Below, in pieces: positions 11,872 to 21,982 of a stretch of DNA of 64,000 nt. Every line of letters begins with the position of its first letter. Position 1 is the first letter of the stretch. A model generated the notes under the pieces. That model searched no databases. It was not told the origin of the DNA and was given only the letters and a program-made list of their open reading frames with translations. Location of the stretch: contig OZ231128.1 in NCBI GenBank assembly GCA_965153355.1, forward strand, positions 35,464,001 to 35,528,000. Reading direction: 5' to 3'. The translations under genes were made by a program, and so were the position numbers. The stretch comes from Flaccisagitta enflata (taxonomy: Eukaryota; Chaetognatha; Sagittoidea; Aphragmophora).

Positions 11872-12290
11872 TTGAGTGGGGAGCATTGAATTGAACTCTT
11901 TTTTTTCTTTTAAGAGCAAAGTTTTTAAAATCTTTGGGCTTCTAATATAAAATTATTTAAGAACATTGGGAGGCTTTATTCTTACTGAAAAGAATTTTTT
12001 CAGAAAAAAATATTATCATCGGGAAAAAAGTCGAAGTCAGTCTTCGACTTTTTGACATATTCGAGAGAAACAGGGTTTTCATTTTCTTATGCGAAAGTTG
12101 GGGAACTCATCCGGCTGATTGAGGCCTCCAATGAAATTTATAGGGTAAGTAAATTTGATTATTCTCTTTCATTTGGCACCAAGCAGAATGCTCTACGACA
12201 AATATTTTTCGCGCTATGATTTTTTAAAGATTTATTTATGAAAAATTCAAATGGGATTTTTTTCGATTTTTTTTTATTTTGTGTAAGATC
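11872..12290. other. Spacer after the 141-residue gene
   Basis: AT-rich sequence, presumably 3' UTR then spacer. I see no clear AATAAA close to the stop and no other gene signal. Confidence 0.5.
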
Positions 12291-12295
12291 AATGA

Positions 12296-12735
12296 AGGAG
12301 TCTATTCATGTTTACTTGAGCATGCAAATACAAAAAAAATGTTAATGAGCACAGCTGCTCATCTGTGAGGGCGTTTTTGAGCATTTTAGCTCATTTAGCT
12401 CACTTAGCTCAATCTATTTTTTCTGATTTTAAATACGATAAATGAATAAACATTTTCATGCTTGTTTAAGCAAGCAAATAAAAAAAAACATGTCAGTGAG
12501 CAGAGCTGCTCACCTGTGAGGTGTTTTTAAGTATTCTAGCTCATTTAGCTCATTTAGCTTGCCCTTTTTCTCTGATTTAAAATAGGATAAATAAATGAAT
12601 GTTTTTATTTAAGCATGCAAATACAAGAAAGCATATCAGTGAGGAAAGCTGGTTGTCTGGTTGAATCATTTTGAATACTTTAGCTCATCTAGCTCATTTG
12701 GCTCATTTCTACTTTTCTCTGATTTTCAGTGCAAT
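12296..12735 (+). repeat. Tandem repeat, about three 145-bp units
   Basis: Each unit has AATAAA-rich sequence, a CATGCAAATA-like motif, a GTGAGCAGAGCTGCTCA palindromic block and TTAGCTCATTTAGCTCA near its end. Copies diverge by perhaps 15-20 percent. Confidence 0.8.
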
Positions 12736-12821
12736 AAATACATACAATTGCTTTTGATTTGATCTAACAAAAAAATAAAAGATTTGGTGACTGAAGACAA
12801 AAGCATGGTGAAAAGTGACCA

Positions 12822-13050
12822 ATGCTTACGACTTTTTTCCTCACGGCGACAGCCGCCATTACTGGTACATCCATTCCAAGAATACCATTGGCTCGGTAAA
12901 AGCTTAAATATTTGCGCGAAATTTTACTGTATTTGTTAAGGGTAGTTCATTCATCAAACATGCTCCTCACCAATACGCAGAAAGCAAATCCTGCTGGAGG
13001 AGTAACAGCTTGCGTTTATGTGATGATGCCGCCTTTGCCAATAACGCCAG
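12822..13050 (+). CDS. Two candidate exons of an unrecognised gene
   Basis: An open segment around 12822-12905 reads Y-D-F-F-P-H-G-D-S-R-H-Y-W-Y-I-H before a TAA or a possible donor at TCG|GTAAAA (12894). A second candidate exon at 12941-13050 lies between TTGTTAAG and CCAG|GTAAAC and in one frame gives 36 residues with two Cys. They look coding by composition, but two frames are open in the second and I recognise no family. A decayed copy of 12822-12867 lies at 45002-45049, so the first could instead be a repeat. Confidence 0.25.
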
Positions 13051-13899
13051 GTAAACAGCATTCTTATGAACACGCTTCTTACGAAATTTTGACTCTAACG
13101 AATATCTTTGAAAGTCCCATAATTTTTTATTTCTGTTTTTCTTTTAATCGCCTACTAAGCGACTCTTTTAAGTGGGTCCGGAACGCGAACGTGAAATACG
13201 CTGAAGAGTGTTTCTGAGCATCACAGCCCCTGCCCCGTCACAACTAAGCCCCCGCCTTGGTCTAACATACTGCCCCTGCCCACCTGCATTACTTTCCCTG
13301 CCAACCCGCAAGCGACTACTTGGCCGTGTATCCGGCCTTGTTTTTGTTAAAAAACAAGGTCATTAGACCTAAGTCGCGTGCATCCGCACTTTCAACAAAA
13401 ATCAGGCAGGTAAACAGACAGACAAACAAACTACTGTATTTTTTTTTAGAAAGTCAATTGAAACATCAGTTTAGACTCTTAAGAGTTTACTACTCAAAGA
13501 ATCTCATCTAAAAGCGCGATGAAAAGCCTTTCAAACCACTTTGTGATGAACAGGTGGATGGATTGACCAATGGGTGGACAAGACCGACCAGCTAACCAAC
13601 CAATGGACCAACCATAAAAGGCTTTTAGTGGTTATGAGTGCCTTGGAAACATGTAAAATGTCTTCTAATTGGAAAAACGCCCTTTTAGCAACTTTGTTAC
13701 AACAGACCAACTGACCTAGGGACTGACCAAAAGGTGGCTTTAAGTGGTTCATAAATGCCTTAAAAACTTTCAAAAACATTTAAAGGTCTTGAAATTGTGT
13801 AAGACGACCTTTAATTTAAAGTTTAAACAATTTGGAAGTGAATGTCCAGAGTGTCCAAAGGACTGATGGACTGATGGACTTACTAAAAAGTGGCTTGCA

Positions 13900-14078
13900 G
13901 AGTCGCAAAGCAAGCGACATAAAATCGAAAGGGCATCACACCCCATTCACATACGACCCCCACCTTTCACCCCCAGACACAAATATACACAAAAAGTATC
14001 TTTAATGCTCCTTATTCCACTTTCCGACTGGACAAAGCCTCTTACAGAGTTGCGTGTCCGTAACTAAAAAGGCTTATA
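13900..14078 (-). mobile_element. Two H-family fragments back to back
   Basis: CAGAGTCGCAAAGCAAGCGAC (13906-13926 region) is a hairpin end with stem GTCGC/GCGAC. The second fragment ends CTTACAGAGTTGCGTGTCCG followed by TAACTAAAAAG (to about 14078). Both share the plus-strand orientation of an element tail. Confidence 0.6.
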
Positions 14079-14160
14079 TTAGATGCGCCAGGTGGACCGT
14101 CAAAGGTTAGTATGGCAGACCAACCGACAAGATTAGATATAGACGTGGGATGGCGCAAAA

Positions 14161-14284
14161 AAAAGACAGAAAAAGAAAGAAAGAAAGAAAGAAAGAAAGA
14201 ATGAAAGAAAAAGAGAAAGAAAGAAAAAGAGAAAGAAAGAAAGAGAGAAAGAGAGACAGAAAGAGAGAATGAAAGACAGCGATA

Positions 14285-14377
<93 letters not shown>

Positions 14378-14378
14378 G
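14161..14378 (+). repeat. (GAAA)n/(GA)n microsatellite
   Basis: About 215 nt of purine-only GAAA with an internal GA block. Opposite-strand frames encode only Ser/Leu/Phe repeats. Confidence 0.95.
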
Positions 14379-14579
14379 AGTGCGTGAGCTCATGTATAGG
14401 TGTGTGTGTATGTATTGTCATTTTCAAATGGGTTAGTGTGTTTGTCGTTTGTTCTGAACTTCTGATTTTGCTCCACTTTACTCTAATGTTGTCGTTCTAA
14501 ATGATCACGGCCTCACCGTCATCATCCACCATCATCTTTGTCATAATTACCGTCATTAACAAATCTTTTCTTTGTCAGA

Positions 14580-15080
14580 AAGCAATCATCGCGTTATTTA
14601 CGACACAAATCATTTTTACTCCTCAAGGTACGAAACATGATCCTGTCTGTTACCCTAGTCCCGTGATTTTGGCACACAAGGCAATCGTAAACGGCATCAC
14701 GGTCCGAGATTGCGCAGTAGGTACATGAAATTGTATGGTCGCGTCGTGAAATGGGAATCAGTGGCGACTGACTATCGTATATTCATTATGCGGGTCAGTG
14801 AAAATTATGATCTTGCCTCTCATCTTCTGACAGTTAATGATTTTTTTTTTTTTTTTGGTTATGGAGCATAATTTTATTTCTTTATCAGCTGACGATCATG
14901 CCAGCGATGACGACCTTTATCAAACAACTCTTGTTTCCATCAGCAAAACCGGAACCGTCGATATCAAATGTGAATGACTGGTGGAAGATCCGTCGTTTCT
15001 TGGAAGACTCGGAATCTCCATGGAGAGAAGGACACTTTTATCAAGGAAAAGGGAACACCCCGTTTGGAGGAGTTTGTATG
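14580..15080 (+). CDS. Candidate exon pair, unrecognised protein
   Basis: Exon candidates follow CTTTGTCAG (14579) and CTTTATCAG (14889). With donor CAGTAG|GTACAT the frames join in phase and give a polypeptide with three Cys ending ...VDIKCE and a stop at about 14980. An alternative frame of the second exon is open for 63 codons up to a GTAAGC donor near 15080 and is Trp/Gly-rich. I cannot decide between them, and no domain is recognised. Confidence 0.25.
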
Positions 15081-15274
15081 TAAGCATGTAAGATAGTTAT
15101 TACTTATTAGTTCGTGCTCCTGTCGAGAATAACTTGGTACAGCTTGTACTGTTACCTCTGTAATGATGGATCGAAAGATTTCAAAGATAGATAGATACAT
15201 TGGTTTAAAATCGGCGGAATGCCACTGACGGAATACGATGTCAAGATGAGGAACAGGTCGCTTAAAAGCGTCTT

Positions 15275-15484
15275 GTGGTCAGCAGTTACCGACGCCCCGT
15301 TCATTTTTTTTTAAATTTTTTTCTTTTTGCCACTGACAAGATTACATTGTTTCCGTGTTTTGGAAGGCTACACAGTGATTGTGAAAAGGGACTTGGATGT
15401 TTTGGACACCCAGAACCACACATCGATTCACATTGTTTAAAAAAGGACGTTCCGCTAGGTGATCTTAGGATTTTTTTCTTTTAG
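15275..15484 (+). CDS. Cys-containing ORF or exon, unrecognised
   Basis: After CCACTGACAAG a frame reads with Cys spacing C-x7-C-x5-C-x11-C. The neighbouring frame is also open and ends in a TAA. Only weak grounds for coding. Confidence 0.2.
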   Translation: MVSSYRRPVHFFLNFFLFATDKITLFPCFGRLHSDCEKGLGCFGHPEPHIDSHCLKKDVPLGDLRIFFF

Positions 15485-15515
15485 GTTTAATTAGAATGAA
15501 CAATGCCTGGCGTTA

Positions 15516-15702
15516 TTTTTAGTCGCAGACACGCAACACTATAAGAGGCTTTGTCCGTCTATCCATTGGTCCGTCCGTGCCTGGTGAGAAGTGGTGAAAC
15601 GAAGTCTTAGGTACTTATTTTGTATGTTAATGTGTGTGGGGTGGGGGTTGGATGCCCCTGCCCACCCATCCGCAACGATAATGTAACCCCGCGATACTTC
15701 TT
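15516..15702 (+). mobile_element. H-family element, B subtype
   Basis: TTTTTAGTCGCAGACACGCA hairpin region, ACTATAAGAGGCTTTGTCCG, GATGCCCCTGCCCACCCATC, and terminal GTAACCCCGCGATAC. Confidence 0.8.
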
Positions 15703-15829
15703 TTGAACCTTTCCCTAGCTCTATGCCCCTGCCCTATCCCGAGCTCTATCACCCTGACCAGATCTGATGATGATAATGTATGAAATAATGAGGAACATGA
15801 ATGATGAGAGATGAGTTTTCACATAATTT

Positions 15830-15910
15830 CTAGCAACTTCTGACCGACTGACTCATCAACCGACTGACTGACAGAGTCTCTTATGGAGGTGCGTTGGCGC
15901 ACCTAAAAAT
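15830..15910 (-). mobile_element. H-family end with GGTGCG stem
   Basis: The hairpin AGGTGCG-TTGG-CGCACCT is a perfect 7-bp stem followed by AAAAATG and preceded by ACAGAGTCTCTTATGG. It is a stem variant of the common GTTGCG/CGCAAC. Confidence 0.7.
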
Positions 15911-16064
15911 GATGCAACCATGACAGTACACGCCATGTTTTTTAAGAACTCTGTCTTTTAAAGCGAGGCTCAGCATTCTTATTTTTAAGCCAATTTTCAG
16001 GCTCAAACGTACTTAACCCGTTCTTATTTTTGTCGCATTGAAAATTCTACATTATAGTCTCTAC

Positions 16065-16096
<32 letters not shown>

Positions 16097-16943
16097 GAGC
16101 GGACTAAGTTTATAAGGATGTGAGGCTGAAATTCTCTCAAAAATTAAGAACATTTTAAGGACAAAGCCCAGCCTCAGGTTTTAGAACAATTTTTTTTCAA
16201 TACAGGTTTAGATTGTTTTTACATGAATTCTTTTAAAAGATTTTACATTAATTCTTTTTTAAGATTTTTTTATTTTACAAAAAGAACTACAGTTAAGCTT
16301 CACTAGAAGGCATTTGAAGGGACCAACTCATTCTATGCCTTCAAGGCGGGATGCCTTGTTGCCTAGCATGACTTTCTCTATGATTTACAATGATAATTGT
16401 TTCTATCTTATAGTTAATACTTGTCAGATTGATCTAGCTATGCCATGTGGTTGGAAAAATGACTAATAGATACTATGTACTTAAAAACAAAGAGATTTTA
16501 TAAACAGACTGAAAAATATGAAGTGCCACCTGCAGATTAAAAAGTGACGGACAATTAGACAAACCTAGGGTAAATGGATGCAGCACACGATAAATGCAGA
16601 AAAGTTTTTGTCTAAAATCAAGGCCAAGAAATTTACCTATTTTGTTGCATCAAGGCCTGTTTCTTACTTTTTATTCAAAATGGAGTTTACATAGTGTACA
16701 TAGTACATAGTGACTCAAGGTTGTGGGCGGCATTCTTTCTCCCAATTTCATCATTATCATTGTCCTCATCATTATTTGCAGTCTCATAAGTCGATGATTT
16801 CAGCACCCTTGTTTTCATCTTGACCATCATCGTCATGGCGGTGCATCGGAATCGAGATCGTCGACATCGTCATTGAAACTTGGGGATCACCGATATCTTC
16901 TTCTTCTTCTTCTTCTTCTTCTTCTTCTTCTTCTTCTTCTTCT

Positions 16944-16982
<39 letters not shown>

Positions 16983-17164
16983 TCTTCGTGCCTTCTAAAC
17001 GAGCACAAAAAACCTTATCTTACACCTATTTCATGCCTTTAAGCAAAATTTGCCTAACAGGCGGGTGCGCTATAGACGGGTTTCCTCAATAAAACTGAGT
17101 AAAAAAGTTGGGACTCAAGAAAATATGCCATTTAGCCACGGATGCCTTTTTAGCTGGTGCGCTA
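15911..17164. other. Spacer with poly-T and (TTC)n tracts
   Basis: Contains a run of about 27 T near 16070-16096, AT-rich unique-looking sequence and a (TTC)n array. No gene or RNA signal seen. Confidence 0.5.
16896..16988 (+). repeat. (TTC)n microsatellite
   Basis: About 30 TTC units with two CCT interruptions at the end. The flanking opposite-strand ORF is poly-Glu and not convincing. Confidence 0.95.
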
Positions 17165-17166
17165 TA

Positions 17167-17766
17167 CCATCTTGGCCATAAATATACGGACAGTTGGTGT
17201 ATACGTTTATTTACTGTCTAAAAGTGGACAGAAAATATGTCAGAATGCATCTAATTTTTAGTATCACTGTCTTGGGTATCCACTGTCGCCTGCACAGGCT
17301 GTGGCATTGACTTGTAGAGAGATTGGAGGTACTCTGGAGTGATGATGTTCCAAACCTTTTTCACCATTATTTTCTGCCCCAATTTTGTTGTTGTTTTCTT
17401 GTGTTGCTGCGGGTTTTTTGTTTCATTCCATATATTCTCTATTGGATTGAGATCCAAACTGATCCACGCTAACCTGGGAAGAGCTGAACTCATCCATCTT
17501 TATGCCATTTCTTTGCATATTGGTGCGAAGCACCAGTGTGCTATCCTCATGAGGCTAGAAAAAAATCATTCCACTGATTTTGCAAAAAACAAAAATTTCT
17601 TTGTTCTGCTCTCATTTCTGAGTGAACGAAGATACAGGAACCAGCTTGGTCTCATTTGATAGATTTTTCAAAGATGCGAATTTTGAAAAAAAAATCATCT
17701 CACTGCGACTAAAATTGAGCGAGCTATGACACTTTAAAGCTGTCCGTATATTTATGGCCAAGATGG
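17167..17766. mobile_element. Tc1/mariner element, dead, with perfect 29-bp inverted ends
   Basis: Positions 17165-17193 and 17740-17768 are perfect inverted repeats (including the flanking TA), containing TTGGCCATAAATATACGGAC, a Tc1-like terminus. TA dinucleotides lie at both outer edges as expected for TA target duplication, giving a 600-bp element. It is far shorter than an active Tc1 (about 1.6 kb), so it is an internally deleted derivative that keeps the 3' part of the transposase. Confidence 0.93.
17251..17600 (-). pseudogene. Tc1-type transposase C-terminal remnant
   Basis: On the minus strand 17493-17251 encodes the signature L-D-L-N-P-I-E-N-I-W of the Tc1 DDE domain, with the transposase C-terminus following and a stop at 17251. 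Just upstream (about 17560-17495) another frame gives K-K-W-H-K-D-G, matching the region before the D-L-N-P-I-E-N motif, but it contains stop codons and a frame change. The N-terminal DNA-binding part is gone. Confidence 0.88.
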
Positions 17767-17829
17767 TAGTGAAGCTCGAATGTTGTAATTTCTTGTTTTA
17801 CAATACACAAATAAGTTTTAAACAAATAA

Positions 17830-18020
17830 ACTAAAAATCCTTACCTCAAAGCCCAAATCCCAGCTTGGAGGCTGAAATTTTGGCCTGGAGACTGAGAATT
17901 TGGCCCCAATGCTAGAATTTAGGCCTCCAGGCTTGGATTTGGGCTTTGAAGCTAGGATTTGGGCCTGGAGACTAGGATTTGAGCCTCGAGGCTGGAATTT
18001 TGGCCTCAAGACTGGGATTT
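17830..18020. repeat. GGCCTCAAATCC-type minisatellite
   Basis: About nine degenerate units of the form GGCTTGGATTTGGGCCTGGA. Related to the interior repeat of family T elements, without clear termini here. Confidence 0.65.
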
Positions 18021-18225
18021 GTCTGCCTTCCTTCTGTCCGGGATGCCATGTTATCCAAGATCTCATTTAATAACATGGAGAAATGACAAAAAGCAGTATA
18101 TGGACAACGGTATCCATGCCCTCCTTTAGAAGTTTGTCGGTTAAATTGAGGGGGGAGCAGTCCAGGTTCTGGGTCCCTGAGACCAGTGTCTTAGTCTCAA
18201 GAGTAATAGGGTCCAGAAATGTATA

Positions 18226-18812
18226 AAAAGCGGAATCTAATTCAATCCATTTGTCACAAGATCAATTTTAAGGTGGGGAACCAGCTCAGATCACTACAAA
18301 AATTCTCAGGTCAAGATTTGGGGCGCTACCGCTACCTACCTCAGGTCAAAAGGCTATATAAGGTCAAAATTTCAAATTGGGAAATTTGAAAATCTGATTG
18401 CAGATTCAGAATCCTTGCAAAAAATTACTTAAAGAAAGTGTTTTTCTTTTTTTTATATTCCAACTAGAACATGGTGTAATTTAACTTCAAATGTCATAAT
18501 CAGGTTAAAATTGCTCTTTTGTTTAAAATTTGGTTTCATTTAACGTTTGATGATAATTTTGACTGTGTTCTAGATGGAATATCAAAAAAAGAAAGACACT
18601 TTCTTTTGATATTTTTTTGCAAGGATTCTGAATCTGCAATCAGATTTTCAAACTTCCCACTTTGAAATTTTGATCTTATATAGCCTTAAAACCTGAGATA
18701 GGTAGCAGTAGCGCCCCAAATCTTGACCTGAGAATTTTTTTAGTGGTTTGAGCTGATTCCCCACCTTGAAATTGGTCTTGTGACAAATGGATTGAATTAG
18801 ATTCCGCTTTTT
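18226..18812. mobile_element. 587-bp palindromic (foldback) element
   Basis: The arms 18226-18425 and 18611-18812 are reverse complements at roughly 90 percent identity. They start AAAAAGCGGAATCTAATTCA and end TGAATTAGATTCCGCTTTTT. Pairing continues inward through AAGAAAGTGT / ACACTTTCTT. It abuts the left end of the next element without a gap. Confidence 0.88.
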
Positions 18813-19462
18813 GGGCAGCGGCCCCAAAGGGGACGAAGTCCTGTAGAACACAGGGGGACTTTTGTTTGTTTATCCGTCCCCCCCCTCATCAGGCCCCTCA
18901 GGTCTTAAATCCAGCCTCTCAGGCCTCAAATCCAGCCTCTCAGACCTCAAATCCAGCCTCTCAGGCCTCAAATCCAGCCTCTCAGGCCTCAAATCCAGCC
19001 TCTCAGGCCTCAAATCCAGCCTCTCAGGCCTCAAATCCAGCCTCTCAGGCCTCAAATCCAGCCTCTCAGGCCTCAGATCCAGCCTCTCGGGCCTTGAACC
19101 AGGCCTCTCAGGCCTCAAATCCAAATTCTCAGGCCTCAAATCTGGCCTCTCATGCCTCATATTGGGCCTCTTAGGCCTCTCAGGCCTCAAATCAGCCATC
19201 TAAACCTCAGTTTATTGCTCTCAGGCTTCAAATCAGTCCTCTGGCCTTTCAAGCCTTAATCCAGCTCTCTCAAGCCTCAAGTAAGCCCTCTCAAGCTTCC
19301 AATTGGCATTCTTAGGCCTTATATCAGCCTTCTTAGACCACATTTTAGGCTCTAGAATGCCTTCAGTCAGCCCTCTATAGTATCTCATCCACTTCTCAAG
19401 GTAGGACAAATGAAAGTCCCCCTGTGTTCTACAGGACTTCGTCCCCTTAGGGGCCGCTGCCC
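18813..19462. mobile_element. Family T foldback element, best minisatellite copy
   Basis: Inverted termini of about 57 bp (18813-18869 and 19406-19462) with about three mismatches. They begin GGGCAGCGGCCCC and contain GTCCTGTAGAACACAGGGGG. The interior is a 21-bp minisatellite, TCTCAGGCCTCAAATCCAGCC, with about eight near-identical units in 18900-19085 and more degenerate ones to 19390. Because 21 is divisible by 3, all frames stay open and mimic a repetitive protein. Confidence 0.93.
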
Positions 19463-19553
19463 TGCTTCCCCTCACTCTAATTCACAATCAAGCAAAGCAG
19501 GGCAACGGGTATCGCTGACCACATATTGCCCTTGGGCGACCTGTTATACATTT
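19463..19553 (+). repeat. Family T outer flank module
   Basis: CTGCTTCCCCTCACTCTAAT... then GGGCAACGGGTATCGCTGAC and TTGCCCTTGGGCGACCTGTT. The same module accompanies copies at 40090-40176 (reversed), 35640-35690, 44840-44884, 51000-51054, 57530 and 60330-60400, so the true element may extend beyond the GGGCAGCGG terminus. Confidence 0.7.
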
Positions 19554-19865
19554 CTGAACTCTATTAGTCTCAAGAGGCCAGGATTTGAGTGTCTTGAGGC
19601 CCAGATTTAGGCTTTTGAGGCCAGAACCTAGGACTCAAAGAGGCTAGAATAAGGGTCCCAGTGATTAAGATCTGGGTCTTTTAGGTTAGGGTGTGGGTTA
19701 TGGAAGCCAGAATCTGGGTATCAGAGGCCAGAACCTAGGTTTTAGGGGCTGAAATGATGGAACTCAGACCAGAATTAGGTCTTCTTGGCAGATTTAGGCT
19801 ATTTTGTTTGGATTTGGGCTATTTTGCTTGGATTTAGGCCATTTTGCCTGGATTTTGGCCTCAAA

Positions 19866-19980
19866 GGAGACAAAGCCCTGGGATGGGGTACGGGGGGACA
19901 GACGGATGGACCGACAAAGGGATGGACGGACATACGGGCGAACAGATTCCCCCTTTGTTCTACAGGACTTTGTCTCCTTT
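19866..19980. mobile_element. Short family T element (no minisatellite)
   Basis: Left AAAGGAGACAAAGCCCTGGG and right TTCTACAGGACTTTGTCTCC, about 115 bp apart. The interior is a GGAC-rich stretch. Confidence 0.65.
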
Positions 19981-20820
19981 CATATTCAATGAAACAAATA
20001 TATTTTATCCCCAGTCCATACAAATATAGTTATTGTATGTTATAAAATTTAAAAAAATGTAAATGATTAAGGTTGGATGATTCTGTACATCTTTTGTTTC
20101 CCTAAAAAGTTATATCACAGCGTACTTAGGAGGATGTCTTTATTACTATCTTGGAAAAAATAAAAGTCCTAATAAAACAGTATTGCTATTCATTACTGTT
20201 ATTTCCTGCAAAAAATTTAATTTTTGAGTAGAAATAATTAGTTAAGGCTTTTTTGGTACCAAATATCATTTGTAATCATTTGGGTAGACATAGATGAAGG
20301 ATATTTTAACAATTTTGTATACCAAGTCCCTTGATTTTCTTAACAATTTTTATTTTTAGCGGTTTCAGATCAAAGTATATTCATTTTGACATAAAATCTA
20401 AACGGTTTGAACTAAAAAAATCTGCTTGGCGGCATTAGACAGATTTTTTGAAGCTCTTTCAAAAAAAAGTAATTTCAATATGATTTTATCATGATAAGCC
20501 AAGAAAAAGTAAAAATAAACAGGTCAATTTTTCCCCCTCATTTTTTGCATATTTTCTGCTTATTGTTGAGGTGAACGTTTTCACCCTTTTAGCTTTAAAA
20601 TCTAAACAAATTGAGCTACATAGCTCTGCTCAGCGCCATTTTAAAGATTTTTTCAAGCTCTTTCTAATGGTCACTGATTTTAATAGGTTCTTTTAAGTTG
20701 TTCCATTACAAATTAGCCATATAGGTGGGACTTTTTTCCAAGATAGTAGTCTGAGCCTGAGCATGTTCTTAGGATGTTCTTATTTTTTCACTTAATCTGA
20801 GGCTGATGTTCTTATAAAAA
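19981..20820. other. AT-rich spacer
   Basis: No gene, RNA or clear repeat seen; several AAGATAGTA-type and TTCTTAT repeats of low complexity. Confidence 0.45.
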
Positions 20821-20877
20821 GTGTTCTTAGACAAAATACAGCGTGCACTTTCTTGTGAATCACTCCCTTATCATCAG

Positions 20878-21137
20878 GCGGAAATTGTAAGTATGACTTT
20901 CAATGTGCTGGTCACGGTCCAAAGTCATTGCCTTCCCAAGCTGGGCCCAAATGTGATTTGCCGGAGAAATGTGGCGCAAAAAAATTCTACTTCAATTGCC
21001 GCGATAGCAAATGCAAGAAGGATTACAAATGTCCACAATCTAATTTGTATACCGAATTATCACGAAATCTGCAGGAAGACTGCGATGCTGAGGGAACCGA
21101 ATGCTCCTGGTTGGTCAAGTGTACAAATAATAGTTAA
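20878..21137 (+). CDS. Cysteine-rich terminal exon, probably secreted protein
   Basis: After the acceptor TTATCATCAG a single frame runs about 86 codons to a TAA at 21135-21137 and contains ten cysteines, evenly spread, an even number that suits disulfide pairing. The exon starts in phase 1, so an upstream exon (with a signal peptide if secreted) is needed; I did not find it. I recognise no named family. The two shifted frames lack this Cys pattern. Confidence 0.5.
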
Positions 21138-21467
21138 ATGTGTACAATATTTTAAGTTTCATTAAACCCGGTTTTCATGGACTACATTAATTCTCCATAT
21201 TAGGCCGTACTTTACGTCACTTACTTGGGTCTACCTCAAGGGATAGTTGGATCAGTGCGTCCGTCCGCATCACCTGTCGCACAAATAAAGAAAACCTTTG
21301 AAAAGTATTTTTTTAGCTAATCCAGTAATTGAAATTTTGAATAAAATGTTATACCCTGGAACTACTACAGCACTACTGTTTAGATTTTATGCTACTGGGC
21401 CAACTAGAAGTATGCTTTTATGAGTTTCTTTCTCAATAGTTGTGCGACAGGTGTCAATCCCTTTATT

Positions 21468-21686
21468 AGTTGTGGACACGCAACTATGTAGGGGATTTGT
21501 AGGTCCGTTTGTCAGTCTGTCCATCTGTCGCGATTGAGTCCAAAAATGTGTGAACACGCATACATGATGCTGCGGTTATGATTGTCTGTGGGGCCCTCTC
21601 CCACCCCATGCTCACTCACTAACTTTGTGAGCCTCTGGCCTCTGCCCACCCGTCCGCTACGGTATTTTGACCCCGCGTTACTTGTT
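21468..21686 (+). mobile_element. H-family element, B subtype
   Basis: AGTTGTGGACACGCAACT hairpin, GTCCGTTTGTC stretch, CCTCTGCCCACCCGTCCGC, and terminal TTTTGACCCCGCGTTAC. Confidence 0.75.
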
Positions 21687-21792
21687 TTGATTACACGCTT
21701 TTGACTGAGTAACAACCTTGTTTTTAACAACGTTGAGGCTCAAATTTTTAAAAAAATAAGAACATTGATAGCAACATCGTCAACCCTAGAAA

Positions 21793-21982
21793 ATGAAAAA
21801 CGTAACAATAATTATAACAACTTTTCTCTTAGATTTGATTTTATTCCCGTTGCTTTTAATTGTCACATGCGGCGCTTTCATAGAAAAGGTAGCTTTTTCT
21901 TCAGTTGAAATATGATTTTGTTCTTGGTTGTGATCCTTTTATTCCACAGAAAGCAGCGAAAGGAATGATAGTCCACACATAG
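21793..21982 (+). CDS. Possible 42-residue membrane or secreted microprotein, two exons
   Basis: ATG at 21793 opens 32 codons, nearly all hydrophobic after M-K-N (signal peptide or single membrane helix), ending at donor AAAAG|GTAGCT (21888). A 61-nt candidate intron ends TTATTCCACAG (21949). The next exon adds ten codons in phase and a TAG at 21980-21982. Too short for certainty; it could also be exon 1 of a longer secreted protein. Confidence 0.3.

Noticed and set aside
13320-13780. Short ORFs around 13.3-13.8 kb
   Set aside because: Sequence is made of GACC/GACTGACC-type words typical of H-family interiors; no coding signature.
14107-14427. 106-codon minus-strand ORF
   Set aside because: Product of the GAAA/GA microsatellite.
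18888-19200. Possible CRISPR-like array
   Set aside because: Units are contiguous without spacers, and the locus is eukaryotic and lies inside a foldback element.
18862-19203. ORFs encoding a seven-residue repeat (LSGLKSS) on both strands
   Set aside because: The 21-bp minisatellite leaves several frames open on both strands at once, which is expected from unit length and not coding.
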